Of a stretch of DNA of 53,182 nucleotides, positions 26,688-35,734 are shown piece after piece; the stretch's first letter is position 1; every line of letters starts with the position of its first letter. The notes beneath the pieces were generated by a model that was not told the DNA's origin, did no database searches, and saw only the letters and a list, made by a program, of their open reading frames with translations. The position numbers and the translations under genes were made by a program. Source of the stretch: an uncultured Eubacteriales bacterium (GTDB lineage Bacteria; Bacillota; Clostridia; Oscillospirales; Acutalibacteraceae); assembly GCA_900317985.1 (NCBI GenBank), contig ONJD01000003.1:1-53182 (forward strand), written 5' to 3'.

Positions 26688-28055
26688 TTGAAGAAACGAA
26701 TCTCACTCATCGCCATTGCGATGATGCTGCTCCTCGGAGCGTTCCTCCTCATCATGACGAGGCTCCACTCTCCGCAGGAAGTCCTGGCACCACCGAACCC
26801 CAACGGCGAGAACCGGCAGCTCCAGCAGGCCTTTGAACGGGCCGTGGGCGCCGGGACCGAATACAAGCTCCAGTTCCCCGCGGAGGGCGACTACCGGAGC
26901 GCATATGTCCTCTATGACATCGACGGCGACAAAGAGTCCGAGGCGCTGGTGTTCTACGCGAAGACCGCCGACGACAGCACGGTCCGCGTCCATGTCCTCG
27001 ACCTCATCGACGACGAGTGGGTGAGCGTCCTCGACGAGAGCGGATACGGCAGCAAGATCGACTCCGTCACCTTTGCCGACCTCAACAAAGACGGCGTCTC
27101 GGAGGCCATCTTCTCCTGGAGCCTCTCCGGCACCGACAGTTCCCGGACCATGACGGTCCACACGCTCGAACTGACCGGCGGGAAAGCGAAGTTCAAGACG
27201 CTGTCCAACATGCCCTACAAGGCGATGGGCGTGTACGACATGGACAACGACGGCATTAAGGAGATCCTGGTCCTGTGGAGCGAGACCGCCCAGAAGGTCC
27301 AGCACAACTATGCCTCACTCATGAAAATGACCGGCAGGAGCCTGCAGCAGTATGGCGATGAAGTCGCCCTCGACAGTACGGCCTCGTTCTACGACGGTGT
27401 CTACCTTCAGGAAGGACAGACCCCGATCGCCTTTGTCGATGCCCTGAAAGACGACAACACCATGTTCACGGAGGTGCTCTGGTGGGACGCGGCAGCTCAG
27501 GCTCTGAAAGCGCCGTTCACCGATAACGACACCCACTCGAACCTGTCCACCCTTCGGGCCTCTGCCATCCCGGTCAAAGACATCGACGGCGACGGTCAGA
27601 TCGAGATCCCCGTGGCCTACGGATACTCCGGTTCCTCCGGAACGTCGACACTGCCGTCCAAACAGGACGCCGACGAGGAAGAGCGCATCGCCCTCAACGC
27701 ATGGAACGTGACCGGCACCGCGGAACCCGGTGTCCTGATCCCGAAGACTTACGGCATGATGGATACGATGAACCGTTACGTGCTCGTCGTCAATGCCGAC
27801 TACCGGGACGGCATCCGGTTCTACCGGAACCAGAAGACCGGCGTCATCACGGCTTATTCCGTCACGGCGGGAGTCCGTGGAGAGCCCCTTTTCAGCCTGG
27901 TCTATTCCGACGGCAGAAAAGCCAAGTCCAAAGACAGCGAATACACGTTCCGGGCAACCCAGGGCGACCGCTCTGTGTCCGGCACCCTGACCAGCGCGGG
28001 CATCGCAGCCGGCTTCACCAACGAAGGCATCCAGAGCAGTCTGGTGTTCTATTAA
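26688..28055 (+). CDS. Membrane-anchored protein with DxDxDG (FG-GAP/VCBS-like) repeats
   Basis: The 455-residue protein begins with a basic N-terminus and one hydrophobic helix (about 6-25) without a lipobox cysteine, so it is probably anchored outside the cell. Four calcium-loop-like motifs appear: YDIDGDKESEA (about 76), ADLNKDGVSEA (about 127), YDMDNDGIKEI (about 184) and KDIDGDGQIEI (about 302). This is the pattern of beta-propeller FG-GAP/VCBS repeats. The function is unknown. TTG 26688 is supported by GAGAAAGG 7 nt upstream. Its position just before a two-component pair and after cdaR suggests an envelope-sensing or accessory role, which is inference. Confidence 0.65.
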   Translation: MKKRISLIAIAMMLLLGAFLLIMTRLHSPQEVLAPPNPNGENRQLQQAFERAVGAGTEYKLQFPAEGDYRSAYVLYDIDGDKESEALVFYAKTADDSTVRVHVLDLIDDEWVSVLDESGYGSKIDSVTFADLNKDGVSEAIFSWSLSGTDSSRTMTVHTLELTGGKAKFKTLSNMPYKAMGVYDMDNDGIKEILVLWSETAQKVQHNYASLMKMTGRSLQQYGDEVALDSTASFYDGVYLQEGQTPIAFVDALKDDNTMFTEVLWWDAAAQALKAPFTDNDTHSNLSTLRASAIPVKDIDGDGQIEIPVAYGYSGSSGTSTLPSKQDADEEERIALNAWNVTGTAEPGVLIPKTYGMMDTMNRYVLVVNADYRDGIRFYRNQKTGVITAYSVTAGVRGEPLFSLVYSDGRKAKSKDSEYTFRATQGDRSVSGTLTSAGIAAGFTNEGIQSSLVFY

Positions 28056-28068
28056 AGGAGAGTTTACT

Positions 28069-28767
28069 TTGAAAAAGATCCTTGTTGCGGAAGACGAATC
28101 CGCCATCCGCGAATTTATCGTCATCAATCTGAAACGCAGCGGTTACGACGTGACCGAAGCGGCAGACGGGGCAGAGGCGGTCCGGCTCTACGATGAGGCG
28201 GACGGCGCGTTCGACGTCTGTCTTCTGGATATCATGATGCCTGAAATGGACGGTATCGAGGTCTGTAAGGAGCTGCGCAAACGCAGTGCCAGTGTCGGCA
28301 TCATCATCCTGACGGCGAAAACGGAAGAGATGGACAAGGTCACCGGGCTCCTCGTGGGCGCCGACGACTATGTCACCAAACCCTTCTCGCCGGCAGAGCT
28401 GATGGCCCGTGTCGACGCGCTGTACCGCCGTGTCGAGATGGTGTCCGCCGCTCCGGAACAGCCGCAGAGCACGATCACGCTCGGCGAGTTCACACTCGAC
28501 ATCCGCAGCCGGACCCTCACCAAGAACGGGAAGCTCATCGAGCTGACCCAGGTGGAGTTCCAGATCATGGAATACTTTTTCAACAACCCCGGCGCCGCTC
28601 TGTCCCGTACGGACATCCTTCAGCAGGTCTGGGGCAGTTCGTATTTCGGAGAGGAAAAGATCGTCGACGTCAACATCCGCCGTCTGCGGATGAAGGTCGA
28701 AGACGTGCCTTCCTCGCCGCAGCACCTGATGACCATCTGGGGCATCGGCTATAAGTGGGTCAACTGA
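28069..28767 (+). CDS. OmpR/PhoB-family response regulator
   Basis: The 232-residue regulator has a receiver domain (1-~120) with the acidic pair in AEDES, phosphoacceptor Asp54 in LLDIMMPEMDG and the lysine of YVTKPFSP, then a winged-helix DNA-binding domain (about 135-232) ending GIGYKWV. TTG 28069 follows AAAGGAG by 8 nt. It is co-transcribed with the kinase 14 nt downstream. The target genes are unknown. Confidence 0.93.
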   Translation: MKKILVAEDESAIREFIVINLKRSGYDVTEAADGAEAVRLYDEADGAFDVCLLDIMMPEMDGIEVCKELRKRSASVGIIILTAKTEEMDKVTGLLVGADDYVTKPFSPAELMARVDALYRRVEMVSAAPEQPQSTITLGEFTLDIRSRTLTKNGKLIELTQVEFQIMEYFFNNPGAALSRTDILQQVWGSSYFGEEKIVDVNIRRLRMKVEDVPSSPQHLMTIWGIGYKWVN

Positions 28768-28781
28768 ACAGAGGAGAAAGC

Positions 28782-30305
28782 ATGAACGAACAAGAGACCA
28801 GAAAACGGCTCCATCTGTCCGGCATCTACCGCCGCTGGTTCACCTCCGGCCCGGTGCTCATCATGACGATCCTCTTTCTGGTATTTGTCGCGGTCTTCAT
28901 CATCGGCCGGTACTATTACCGCTCCGCGGCAGACAACGCAGTCCAGAATATGTACTCGAATTCCGTCGGGCAGTTTTTCGTCGCGGAGACCGACAACTCT
29001 TCCTTCGAAAACGCGGCCCGGCTCTATGTCGAGGGCTTTGAGGACAAGGACATCATGGATGTCTGGGTCATCGACCCCTCCGGCCATGTCGTCGTCTCGA
29101 GCTCCGGTTTCCCGGTCAAAGACCAGCCGATGCCCGATTTCGATGAAGCGATGAAAAACGGCACCGGCAGTGCTGTTTTCCGCGGCCGCAACATCTACGG
29201 AGAAGCGATCAACGCCAGCACACATCGCCTCATGAAGGGCGATCAGCCGCTCGGCGCGGTCCGCTATGTCGTGTCGATGCATCAGACGAACCTGCAGATC
29301 GTCCGCATCCTGTTCGCGCTGCTCATCGTGCTCCTCGCCATCGGACTCATCATGATCGTCTCCGGTATCACGTTCATCGACTCCATCGTCCAGCCGATCC
29401 GGCAGATCAATGAGGTCACGAAGCGTATCGCCGGGGGAGACATGTCCGCCCGGATGGAGCCGCAGGAGTACCACGACGAGATCTCCGAACTGTCGGAGAA
29501 CATCAATTTCATGGCCGATGAACTGAGCTCGACCGACAAGATGAAGAACGACTTCATCTCCACGGTCTCCCATGAGATGAAGACCCCGCTGACCGCCATC
29601 AAAGGCTGGGCGGAGACCCTGCAGACCGTCGGCGATTCCGACCCTGCGCTCATGAAGCGCGGCATGGAGGTCATCATCGATGAAGCGTCCCGCCTGACCG
29701 GCGTCGTCGAGGACCTTCTGGACCTCTCGAAGATCGTCAACGGCCGCATGACGCTGCGCTACGAGAAGATCGACATCCTGGCAGAGCTCGACGACACCAT
29801 CTTCGTCTTCAAGGACCGTTCCATGCGGGAGGGCATCGAGCTCATCTACAACGTCCCCCATGTGCCTGCACCGGCAGAAGGGGACCCCAACCGCATCAAC
29901 CAGGTGTTCGTCAACATCCTTGACAACGCCTTCAAATATACCGAGCAGGGCGGCAAGATCACGGTCTTCGCCGAGATGCTTCCTCCGGAAGGGGAGGAAG
30001 AGAAGTCCACGCTCCGGGTATTTGTGGAAGACACCGGCTGCGGCATCTCGAAAGAGGAACTGCCGAAAGTCCGGAAAAAGTTTTATAAATCCAACATCTC
30101 TGTACGCGGCAGCGGGATCGGGCTCGCGGTCGTCGATGAGATCGTCAAAATGCACGGCGGCACCATGGAGATCCAGAGCGAAGTCGGGGTCGGCACCTGT
30201 GTCATCCTGTCCTTCCCGGTCGACACTGTCCCGGTGGAGAACATCCCCCTCGAATCTCTTGCCGACGTGTCCGAAGTAGAAACGGAGACAACTGAAGTTG
30301 AGTAA
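28782..30305 (+). CDS. Membrane sensor histidine kinase
   Basis: The 507-residue kinase has two membrane helices (about 23-43 and 170-198) framing an extracytoplasmic domain of about 120 residues, a HAMP segment (QPIRQINEVTKRIAGGDM), a dimerisation domain with phospho-accepting His264 in STVSHEMKTPL, and a HATPase domain with N box (INQVFVNILDNAFKYT) and GCGISKEELP. ATG 28782 follows GAGGAG. It forms a pair with the upstream regulator. The signal sensed is unknown; the neighbouring surface repeat protein could contribute. Confidence 0.93.
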   Translation: MNEQETRKRLHLSGIYRRWFTSGPVLIMTILFLVFVAVFIIGRYYYRSAADNAVQNMYSNSVGQFFVAETDNSSFENAARLYVEGFEDKDIMDVWVIDPSGHVVVSSSGFPVKDQPMPDFDEAMKNGTGSAVFRGRNIYGEAINASTHRLMKGDQPLGAVRYVVSMHQTNLQIVRILFALLIVLLAIGLIMIVSGITFIDSIVQPIRQINEVTKRIAGGDMSARMEPQEYHDEISELSENINFMADELSSTDKMKNDFISTVSHEMKTPLTAIKGWAETLQTVGDSDPALMKRGMEVIIDEASRLTGVVEDLLDLSKIVNGRMTLRYEKIDILAELDDTIFVFKDRSMREGIELIYNVPHVPAPAEGDPNRINQVFVNILDNAFKYTEQGGKITVFAEMLPPEGEEEKSTLRVFVEDTGCGISKEELPKVRKKFYKSNISVRGSGIGLAVVDEIVKMHGGTMEIQSEVGVGTCVILSFPVDTVPVENIPLESLADVSEVETETTEVE

Positions 30306-31281
30306 AAAATGTCACAAGACCAGCATCGGCGGCCAGGCCCTCATCGAGGGACTCATGATGAGAGGGCCGAACGATGCGGCCACCGCGATCCGCCTCCCGA
30401 ACGGCGAGATCGAAGTCAAACACCACGAAGAACACCGTCTTCAGGACAAATACGCCGTTGCCAAATGGCCGCTCATCCGCGGCATGGTCTCGTTTTTCGA
30501 ATCCCTGAAGTTCGGTTACCGGTACCTCGACTATTCCGCGGAGAAATCCATGGAAGACGACGGGACCGTCTATGAAGAGGAGCAGAGCAAACTCGACCGC
30601 TGGATGGAAGAGCATCTGACGGAAGGCGTCATCAACGCGCTGATGATCATCGCGGTCGTCCTCGGCGTCGCCCTCGCGCTGGTCCTGTTCATGTGGCTGC
30701 CCGCGTTCCTCGTCGACATGTTCGACAAATATGTCACCCACGACGTGCTCGAGGCCCGCAACCTGCACCCGCTCTTCGAGGGCATCCTCAAGATCATCAT
30801 CCTCGTCCTCTACATGGCCGGTGTCCGGTGCATGAACGACATCAAACGCGTGTTCCAGTACCACGGCGCGGAGCACAAGACCATCGCCTGCTATGAGAAC
30901 GGCCTGGAACTCACGGTCGAGAACGTCCGTGCCCAGACCCGGTTCCATCCCCGCTGCGGCACCAGCTTCATGATCGTCATGCTGCTCATCAGTATCCTGT
31001 TCTCGACGATCCTCGTGCTGGTATTCCCGGGCATCGGGACCATCCGGTGGCTGTGGGTCCTCGTCAAGATCCTCATCATCCCGCTCATCATGGGCTTTGG
31101 CTACGAATTCATCCGCTACGCGGGACGCCACGACAACGTCCTGTCCCGCGCCCTGTCCCAGCCCGGCCTCTGGATGCAGCGCATCACGACCATCGAGCCG
31201 GAAGACGGGATGATCGAATGCGGTATCGCCGCGTTCCTGGCGGTCCTTCCGGAAGATCCGGAGACGGCAGAGATCCAATGA
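30298..31281 (+). CDS. DUF1385 membrane protein
   Basis: The 327-residue protein starts with IGGQALIEGLMMRGP, the hallmark of DUF1385. It also has KWPLIRGMVSFFESL, about four to five membrane helices (about 120-140, 175-195, 222-242, 250-270), and the YHGAEHKTI and RFHPRCGTSF motifs, whose His and Cys suggest a metal or catalytic site. The family is widely encoded next to prmC in Bacillota, but its function is not established. TTG 30298 overlaps the kinase gene by 8 nt, and its stop overlaps prmC. Confidence 0.85.
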   Translation: MSKKCHKTSIGGQALIEGLMMRGPNDAATAIRLPNGEIEVKHHEEHRLQDKYAVAKWPLIRGMVSFFESLKFGYRYLDYSAEKSMEDDGTVYEEEQSKLDRWMEEHLTEGVINALMIIAVVLGVALALVLFMWLPAFLVDMFDKYVTHDVLEARNLHPLFEGILKIIILVLYMAGVRCMNDIKRVFQYHGAEHKTIACYENGLELTVENVRAQTRFHPRCGTSFMIVMLLISILFSTILVLVFPGIGTIRWLWVLVKILIIPLIMGFGYEFIRYAGRHDNVLSRALSQPGLWMQRITTIEPEDGMIECGIAAFLAVLPEDPETAEIQ

Positions 31282-32162
31282 GCCGGCAATACTATCTCGG
31301 AGAAGTGCTGAAGGGCGGTACCCGCGCCCTCGGCCTGGCCGGCGTCGAAAACGCGCGGTACGACGCGGAAGAACTGCTCGGACACGTGACCGGTGTATCG
31401 CCGCGGGAGCTCCTTGTCCACAGGGACATGGCACTCGATGAAGAGACCGTAAAGCGGTATTTCTCTCTGATCGAACGGCGCGGTGAACACTATCCGCTCC
31501 AGTATCTCCTGCAGGAATGGGACTTTTACAACCTCTCGTTCACGGTGAAGGAAGGCGTGCTCATCCCGCGTCCGGAGACAGAACTGCTCGTGGACATTGC
31601 CCTGCAGTTTTTGAAGAAATACCACACGGACGGACCTCCCGCCCGCGTGCTGGACCTCTGTTCCGGCAGCGGCTGTGTGGGCATCACGGTCGAGCGAAAT
31701 TTTCCGAACTGCGATGTGACCGCCGTGGAAAAATCGGACCAGGCCTGCGCCATCATCCGCGGGAACATGGAACGCAACCATACGGAACGGTTCACTCTTC
31801 TGCAGGGCGACCTGTTCGACGGCCCGGCGGCCTTCGGCATCGACCGGGCGGACCTCATCCTCGCGAACCCGCCCTACCTCACGAAAGAGGAGATGGGGAG
31901 CCTTCAGGCGGAAGTCGGCTATGAACCGTCTCTGGCGCTGTACGGCGGGGAAGACGGTCTGATCTTCTACCGGGCGATCGCGAAACAGTGGTCTCCGGTG
32001 CTTCGGAACGACGGCCTGTGCGCCGTCGAGATCGGCGAGCAGCAGGGCGAAAGCGTCGCCGAGATTTTTGCCGATTTTTCCGATAACATCAAGGTTTTCA
32101 AGGACTATTCGGGACTGCCCAGAGTGGTCGTTTCCGGGCCTAGTTTTTTCTTGACGATTTGA
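31278..32162 (+). CDS. prmC: Peptide chain release factor glutamine methyltransferase
   Basis: PrmC methylates the glutamine of the GGQ motif in release factors. The 294-residue protein has the helical N-terminal domain with the IPRPETELLV linker and an AdoMet fold with LDLCSGSGCVGI and the catalytic NPPYL (about residue 197). ATG 31278 lies in an ATGA overlap with the DUF1385 gene, the usual partnership. A prfA gene is not adjacent. Confidence 0.94.
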   Translation: MSRQYYLGEVLKGGTRALGLAGVENARYDAEELLGHVTGVSPRELLVHRDMALDEETVKRYFSLIERRGEHYPLQYLLQEWDFYNLSFTVKEGVLIPRPETELLVDIALQFLKKYHTDGPPARVLDLCSGSGCVGITVERNFPNCDVTAVEKSDQACAIIRGNMERNHTERFTLLQGDLFDGPAAFGIDRADLILANPPYLTKEEMGSLQAEVGYEPSLALYGGEDGLIFYRAIAKQWSPVLRNDGLCAVEIGEQQGESVAEIFADFSDNIKVFKDYSGLPRVVVSGPSFFLTI

Positions 32163-32179
32163 TGGAATTCTAGTAGTAT
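32151..32179 (+). promoter_or_regulatory. Promoter of the site-2 protease/scpAB operon
   Basis: -35 TTGACG (32151-32156) inside the last codons of prmC, 17-bp spacer, -10 TAGTAT (32174-32179). The start near 32186 gives a leader of about 75 nt. Confidence 0.7.
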
Positions 32180-32259
32180 GTATATAAGTAATATTTTGCT
32201 ATATCTTGTGGAAGTGTGTTTACTTTATGCTTTTGAGAGCCTTTCGGACCGGAGAGCCG

Positions 32260-32904
32260 ATGTACATCATCATCGCGCTTCTCGCCGCGGCATTTTTAGT
32301 ATTTTGTGTCATCCCGCTGCATGAGTTCGCCCACGCCTGGGCAGCTGACCGGCAGGGAGACGACACCCCGCGCAATTCCGGCCGCCTGACTCTGAGCCCC
32401 ATGGCGCATGTCGACCCCATCGGCGGCATCCTCATCGCGCTCATCGGGTTCGGCTGGGGCAAACCGACACCGGTCAACCCCAGAAACTTCCGCAATCAGC
32501 GGTGGGGCGAAGTCCTGGTCGCTGCGGCAGGCCCAGCATCGAATCTGCTGTTGGGCTGGCTTTTCCTGTTTATCGAAGCGGTGGTCATGCACATCAGCGC
32601 CATCAACGGCTCCATCCTGCAGCTGTCTGTCGCCACCTTCTTCGAATACGCCGCCACCATCAGCATCTTCCTCGGAGTGCTGAACCTGCTGCCCATCCCC
32701 ATGTTCGACGGATGGCACATCCTCGAAGGCTTCCTCCCGAACGGGAGCAAGGCGAAGGAATGGGTCTGGCGGAACCAGCGGACGCTGTACATCGTCATCA
32801 TCGTCCTGCTCTTCACGGGCATCCTGTCCTACCCGGTCTCGGCACTGTCTCAGTTCGTCATCCAGTTCTTTGCATGGCTGTCGGCACTGCCCTTCGGGGG
32901 TTGA
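32260..32904 (+). CDS. Site-2 protease family (M50) membrane metalloprotease
   Basis: The 214-residue intramembrane protease has the zinc motif HEFAH (21-25) in the first helix and the third-ligand motif LNLLPIPMFDG (about 146-156), with four to five membrane helices. It belongs to the short bacterial branch without PDZ domains. The substrate is unknown. The start is uncertain: ATG 32260 gives the usual family length, but GGAGAG is only 3 nt away, and ATG 32227 is an in-frame alternative. Small M50 genes commonly precede scpA in Clostridia. Confidence 0.85.
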   Translation: MYIIIALLAAAFLVFCVIPLHEFAHAWAADRQGDDTPRNSGRLTLSPMAHVDPIGGILIALIGFGWGKPTPVNPRNFRNQRWGEVLVAAAGPASNLLLGWLFLFIEAVVMHISAINGSILQLSVATFFEYAATISIFLGVLNLLPIPMFDGWHILEGFLPNGSKAKEWVWRNQRTLYIVIIVLLFTGILSYPVSALSQFVIQFFAWLSALPFGG

Positions 32905-32906
32905 GC

Positions 32907-33611
32907 ATGGAGCAGATCAATTACAAGCTGGAAGTCTTTGAAGGTCCCATGGACCTGCTGCTCTCCCTGATCAGCAAACACAAGTTAGATATTTACGACA
33001 TCCCCATCATGGAGCTTGTCGAACAATACACGGACTACGTCCGAAAGATGCAGGAAGCCGACATGGAGGTCGCCAGTGAATTCCTGGAGATGGCCGCCCG
33101 GCTCGTCTACATCAAGACCGTATCCCTGCTTCCGAAGTCCGAAGAGGCGGAGGAACTGAAACGGGAACTGACCGGCGAACTCCTCGAGTATCGCGACTGT
33201 CAGATCATGGCGGGAAAACTGAAGGACACCGCCAACGGGTTCGAACTCTACACGAAAGAGCCCGACAAAGTGGAAGCCGATATGACTTACGAGAACTTCC
33301 ACGAGCCCTTCGAACTGCTGTCCGCTTACCAGTCAGCCATCGGAAAACAGGGGCGCAAGCTCCCGCCGCCGGTGGAGGCCTTCGCCGGGATCGTCCAGAG
33401 AAAGATCGTCTCGGTCCAGTCCCGGATCAGCTACATCCTGACAAGCATCTCCGGAAAGGGGAGACGGACGTTCTCCTCACTCATCCGGGCTTCCAAGTCC
33501 CGTTCCGAGATGGTGGCCACGTTCCTGGCCCTGCTCGAACTCATCCGGGACAAAAAAATCGTCGCCTCGGAAGACGGCGATGAAATGACCATCGAGATCA
33601 AGAGGAGTTGA
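32907..33611 (+). CDS. scpA: Segregation and condensation protein A
   Basis: ScpA is the kleisin of the bacterial SMC complex that condenses and segregates the chromosome. The 234-residue protein starts with INYKLEVFEGPMDLLLSLI and continues with KLDIYDIPIMELVEQY, the N-terminal SMC-neck-binding domain, and ends in a winged-helix domain that binds the SMC head. It starts 2 nt after the protease stop, with TCGGGGG before the ATG. Confidence 0.95.
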   Translation: MEQINYKLEVFEGPMDLLLSLISKHKLDIYDIPIMELVEQYTDYVRKMQEADMEVASEFLEMAARLVYIKTVSLLPKSEEAEELKRELTGELLEYRDCQIMAGKLKDTANGFELYTKEPDKVEADMTYENFHEPFELLSAYQSAIGKQGRKLPPPVEAFAGIVQRKIVSVQSRISYILTSISGKGRRTFSSLIRASKSRSEMVATFLALLELIRDKKIVASEDGDEMTIEIKRS

Positions 33612-33616
33612 ATCGT

Positions 33617-34168
33617 TTGAACCAGCAAGAGCTGCAGGGGGCGCTCGAAGCCATCCTGTTCGCGGCGGGAGATCCGCTGCCGGTCAAACGGATCGCGGCG
33701 GCACTGGAACTGCCGGTCTCCGAGATCGATCAGGCGGTCAAAACACTTGCGGCAGAACTGGACGACCGGGAAAGCGGTCTCGTCCTGAAGCGCCTCGGCG
33801 ATCAGGTCCAGCTCTGCACCCGTACCGAGTTCTCCGAACCGGTCCGGGCGGTGCTCGCCATGAAGAAGAACACGCCGCTCTCCGGCGCCGCCTTCGAAGT
33901 CCTGGCGGTCATCGCATATAACCAGCCTGTGACGAAAGCCTTCGTCGAACAGGTCAGAGGGGTCGACTGCTCCGGCGTCATCGGATCCCTCACCCAGAAG
34001 GGTCTCATCGAGGAGAAGGGAAGACTCGAACTCCCCGGAAGACCGATCGTGTACGGCACGACGCCCGCGTTCCTGCGGTGCTTCTGCATAGAATCTCTCG
34101 ACGAACTCCCGCCGCTTCCGGAAAAGGAACCTGAGGAACCGGTGGAGGAAGAGGCGTCGGAAGAATGA
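33617..34168 (+). CDS. scpB: Segregation and condensation protein B
   Basis: ScpB dimers bind ScpA in the SMC complex. The 183-residue protein has two winged-helix domains: LEAILFAAGDPLPVKRIA at the N-terminus, and EVLAVIAYNQPVTKAFVEQVRGVD in the second. A Glu/Pro-rich tail (about 160-183) follows. TTG 33617 is favoured because AGAGGAG lies 9 nt upstream; TTG 33608 directly abuts that site. Confidence 0.93.
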   Translation: MNQQELQGALEAILFAAGDPLPVKRIAAALELPVSEIDQAVKTLAAELDDRESGLVLKRLGDQVQLCTRTEFSEPVRAVLAMKKNTPLSGAAFEVLAVIAYNQPVTKAFVEQVRGVDCSGVIGSLTQKGLIEEKGRLELPGRPIVYGTTPAFLRCFCIESLDELPPLPEKEPEEPVEEEASEE

Positions 34169-34215
34169 CCTTATGGTATCAATTCAAAATTTCATAAATG
34201 AGGAGGTGTTGACTA

Positions 34216-35256
34216 TTGGCTTTTCTGAAAGTACTCCTTTGGATCATGAACATCGTCTGGGTACTCGTCATTCTGGCAGTCCTGCTGGTACTGTTCCTTC
34301 TTTGGGTCAAGATCGGCGTCAAAGTGGACTACGATGAAGATGACGGACTCGGCATGAAGCTTAAGTACGGTTTCCTTGGGCTGACCGTATGGCCGTTCAC
34401 CGAAAAACGGAAATACCGGCTCAGGAAGATGTGGAACTTCGTTCGGCATCACTTTGGTTCCGCCGGACCCAGAGTCGTGGGGACAGTTCAGGAAAAATCC
34501 ATCGGCATGAGAGACAAGATGGCGGTCCAGAATGAGATCAAGACTGCTGAAAGCCTCGCCGGTGAAGCAACCAGGTTACAGGAAGAAGAAGCAAGACTCA
34601 ACGCTGAAATGAGAAAGGCTGAAGACTATCTTCAGGCTGCAGAAGCAGCGGAGGCAGCCGGTACACCGTTACCGGATGTAGTGGATGAATCTCAGGTCTC
34701 CAAACTGGCAACCATCAAAGAGAAGGTTGATACGTTTGACTTGGAGGGCGCCTACATCAACGGCAAGAGCTTCATTGACGGCTTCGATGCAAACTCTGTT
34801 CTGGCGCTGCTGGCCTTCATTGGCTCGCAGACGAAGGGGACCCTGTCCAAGGTGATCCGGAAGCGGTTTACGATCAAAGAACTTTCGATCGGCTTCACGG
34901 TCACCGGCGAAGACGCTGCCGACACGGCCATCAAGTATGGACAGGTCGCATCCGTCATTTTCCCGGCCATGAGTTTCCTGACCAGAAACCTGAAAGTCCG
35001 CAAGTACGACATCGAGCTTACTCCGGACTTCCTCGCAACGAAGCAGAAAGCTTCCTTGCACAATCAGATCGCGTTCCGGCCCATTCGCGTGCTCGGCCCG
35101 TTCCTGCCGTATCTCGGCAAGGTCGGCAAGGAGACGATGGGAGTCGTCAAAGACAACAGCTCCCGCATCAGCGCGAACAAGAAGGCCATGATCGCAGAAC
35201 GAGACGCAAAATACTTAAGGCAGACTGCTGAGTCGGCTTTAAAGGAAAATAATTAA
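34216..35256 (+). CDS. DUF2953-type membrane protein
   Basis: The 346-residue protein has one N-terminal membrane helix (about 8-32), the KLKYGFLGLTVWP motif, a long Glu/Ala/Lys-rich coiled-coil-like insert (about 100-150) and a conserved C-terminal part (about 175-345) with FTIKELSIGFTVTGEDAADTA. DUF2953 (YtfI) proteins are encoded with YtfJ/GerW, as here. TTG 34216 follows AGGAGGTG by 7 nt. The exact function is unknown. The codon use is somewhat less GC-biased than in neighbouring genes. Confidence 0.7.
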   Translation: MAFLKVLLWIMNIVWVLVILAVLLVLFLLWVKIGVKVDYDEDDGLGMKLKYGFLGLTVWPFTEKRKYRLRKMWNFVRHHFGSAGPRVVGTVQEKSIGMRDKMAVQNEIKTAESLAGEATRLQEEEARLNAEMRKAEDYLQAAEAAEAAGTPLPDVVDESQVSKLATIKEKVDTFDLEGAYINGKSFIDGFDANSVLALLAFIGSQTKGTLSKVIRKRFTIKELSIGFTVTGEDAADTAIKYGQVASVIFPAMSFLTRNLKVRKYDIELTPDFLATKQKASLHNQIAFRPIRVLGPFLPYLGKVGKETMGVVKDNSSRISANKKAMIAERDAKYLRQTAESALKENN

Positions 35257-35269
35257 GGTGGTGCTTTTC

Positions 35270-35644
35270 ATGAGTAAAGAGACGAACTCTGCAGCAGGAC
35301 TGCTTGCAACAACTATCGAAAAAGTAAAAGATATGATCGATGTTTCGACCATTATCGGCGATCCGGTCTACACCGAGTCCGGCATGACCATCATCCCGGT
35401 CTCCAAGGTCACCTACGGCTTTGCCAGCGGCGGCTCTGACTTCCCGTCCTCGGGCAGCCAGGAACTGTTTGGCGGCTGCGGCGGCGCCGGCGTCACCATC
35501 ACTCCGGTCGCATTCCTTCTCATCCAGAACGGCGAAGTCACCCTGAAGCACATCACGGCTTATGACAACGCTGCGGAGAGAATGGTCAACCTTGTTCCCG
35601 ACATGTTCGACAAGGTCACCGGTTTCATCAACCGCAACAAATAA
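35270..35644 (+). CDS. ytfJ: GerW/YtfJ family protein
   Basis: The 124-residue protein has the family core: TIIGDPVYTESGMTIIPVSKV, a glycine-rich flexible region (GFASGGSDF...LFGGCGGAG) and a strand block VTITPVAFLLI. In Bacillus the relative GerW is a spore protein needed for normal germination, but homologues also occur in non-sporulating Clostridia, so sporulation cannot be concluded. ATG 35270 follows AAGGTGGTG, 13 nt after the DUF2953 gene. Confidence 0.9.
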   Translation: MSKETNSAAGLLATTIEKVKDMIDVSTIIGDPVYTESGMTIIPVSKVTYGFASGGSDFPSSGSQELFGGCGGAGVTITPVAFLLIQNGEVTLKHITAYDNAAERMVNLVPDMFDKVTGFINRNK

Positions 35645-35663
35645 TCGTTTTCAACGACATTCA

Positions 35664-35705
35664 CGCAGCCACCCTGCAAAGGGTGGTTGCGTATTGTTGT
35701 ATTTT
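35664..35705 (+). terminator. Terminator after ytfJ
   Basis: CGCAGCCACCC (35664-35674) pairs with GGGTGGTTGCG (35681-35691; one G-U) around TGCAAA, followed by a T-rich but interrupted tract (TATTGTTGTATTTT). It may be leaky, as no clear new promoter lies before the next gene. Confidence 0.65.
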
Positions 35706-35734
35706 CGGAAAAACCAAAGGAGCTCCAGAGACGT

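Noticed and set aside
35270..35644. Taking YtfJ/GerW as proof of spore formation
   Set aside because: The family also occurs in non-sporulating Clostridia and no other sporulation gene is visible here.
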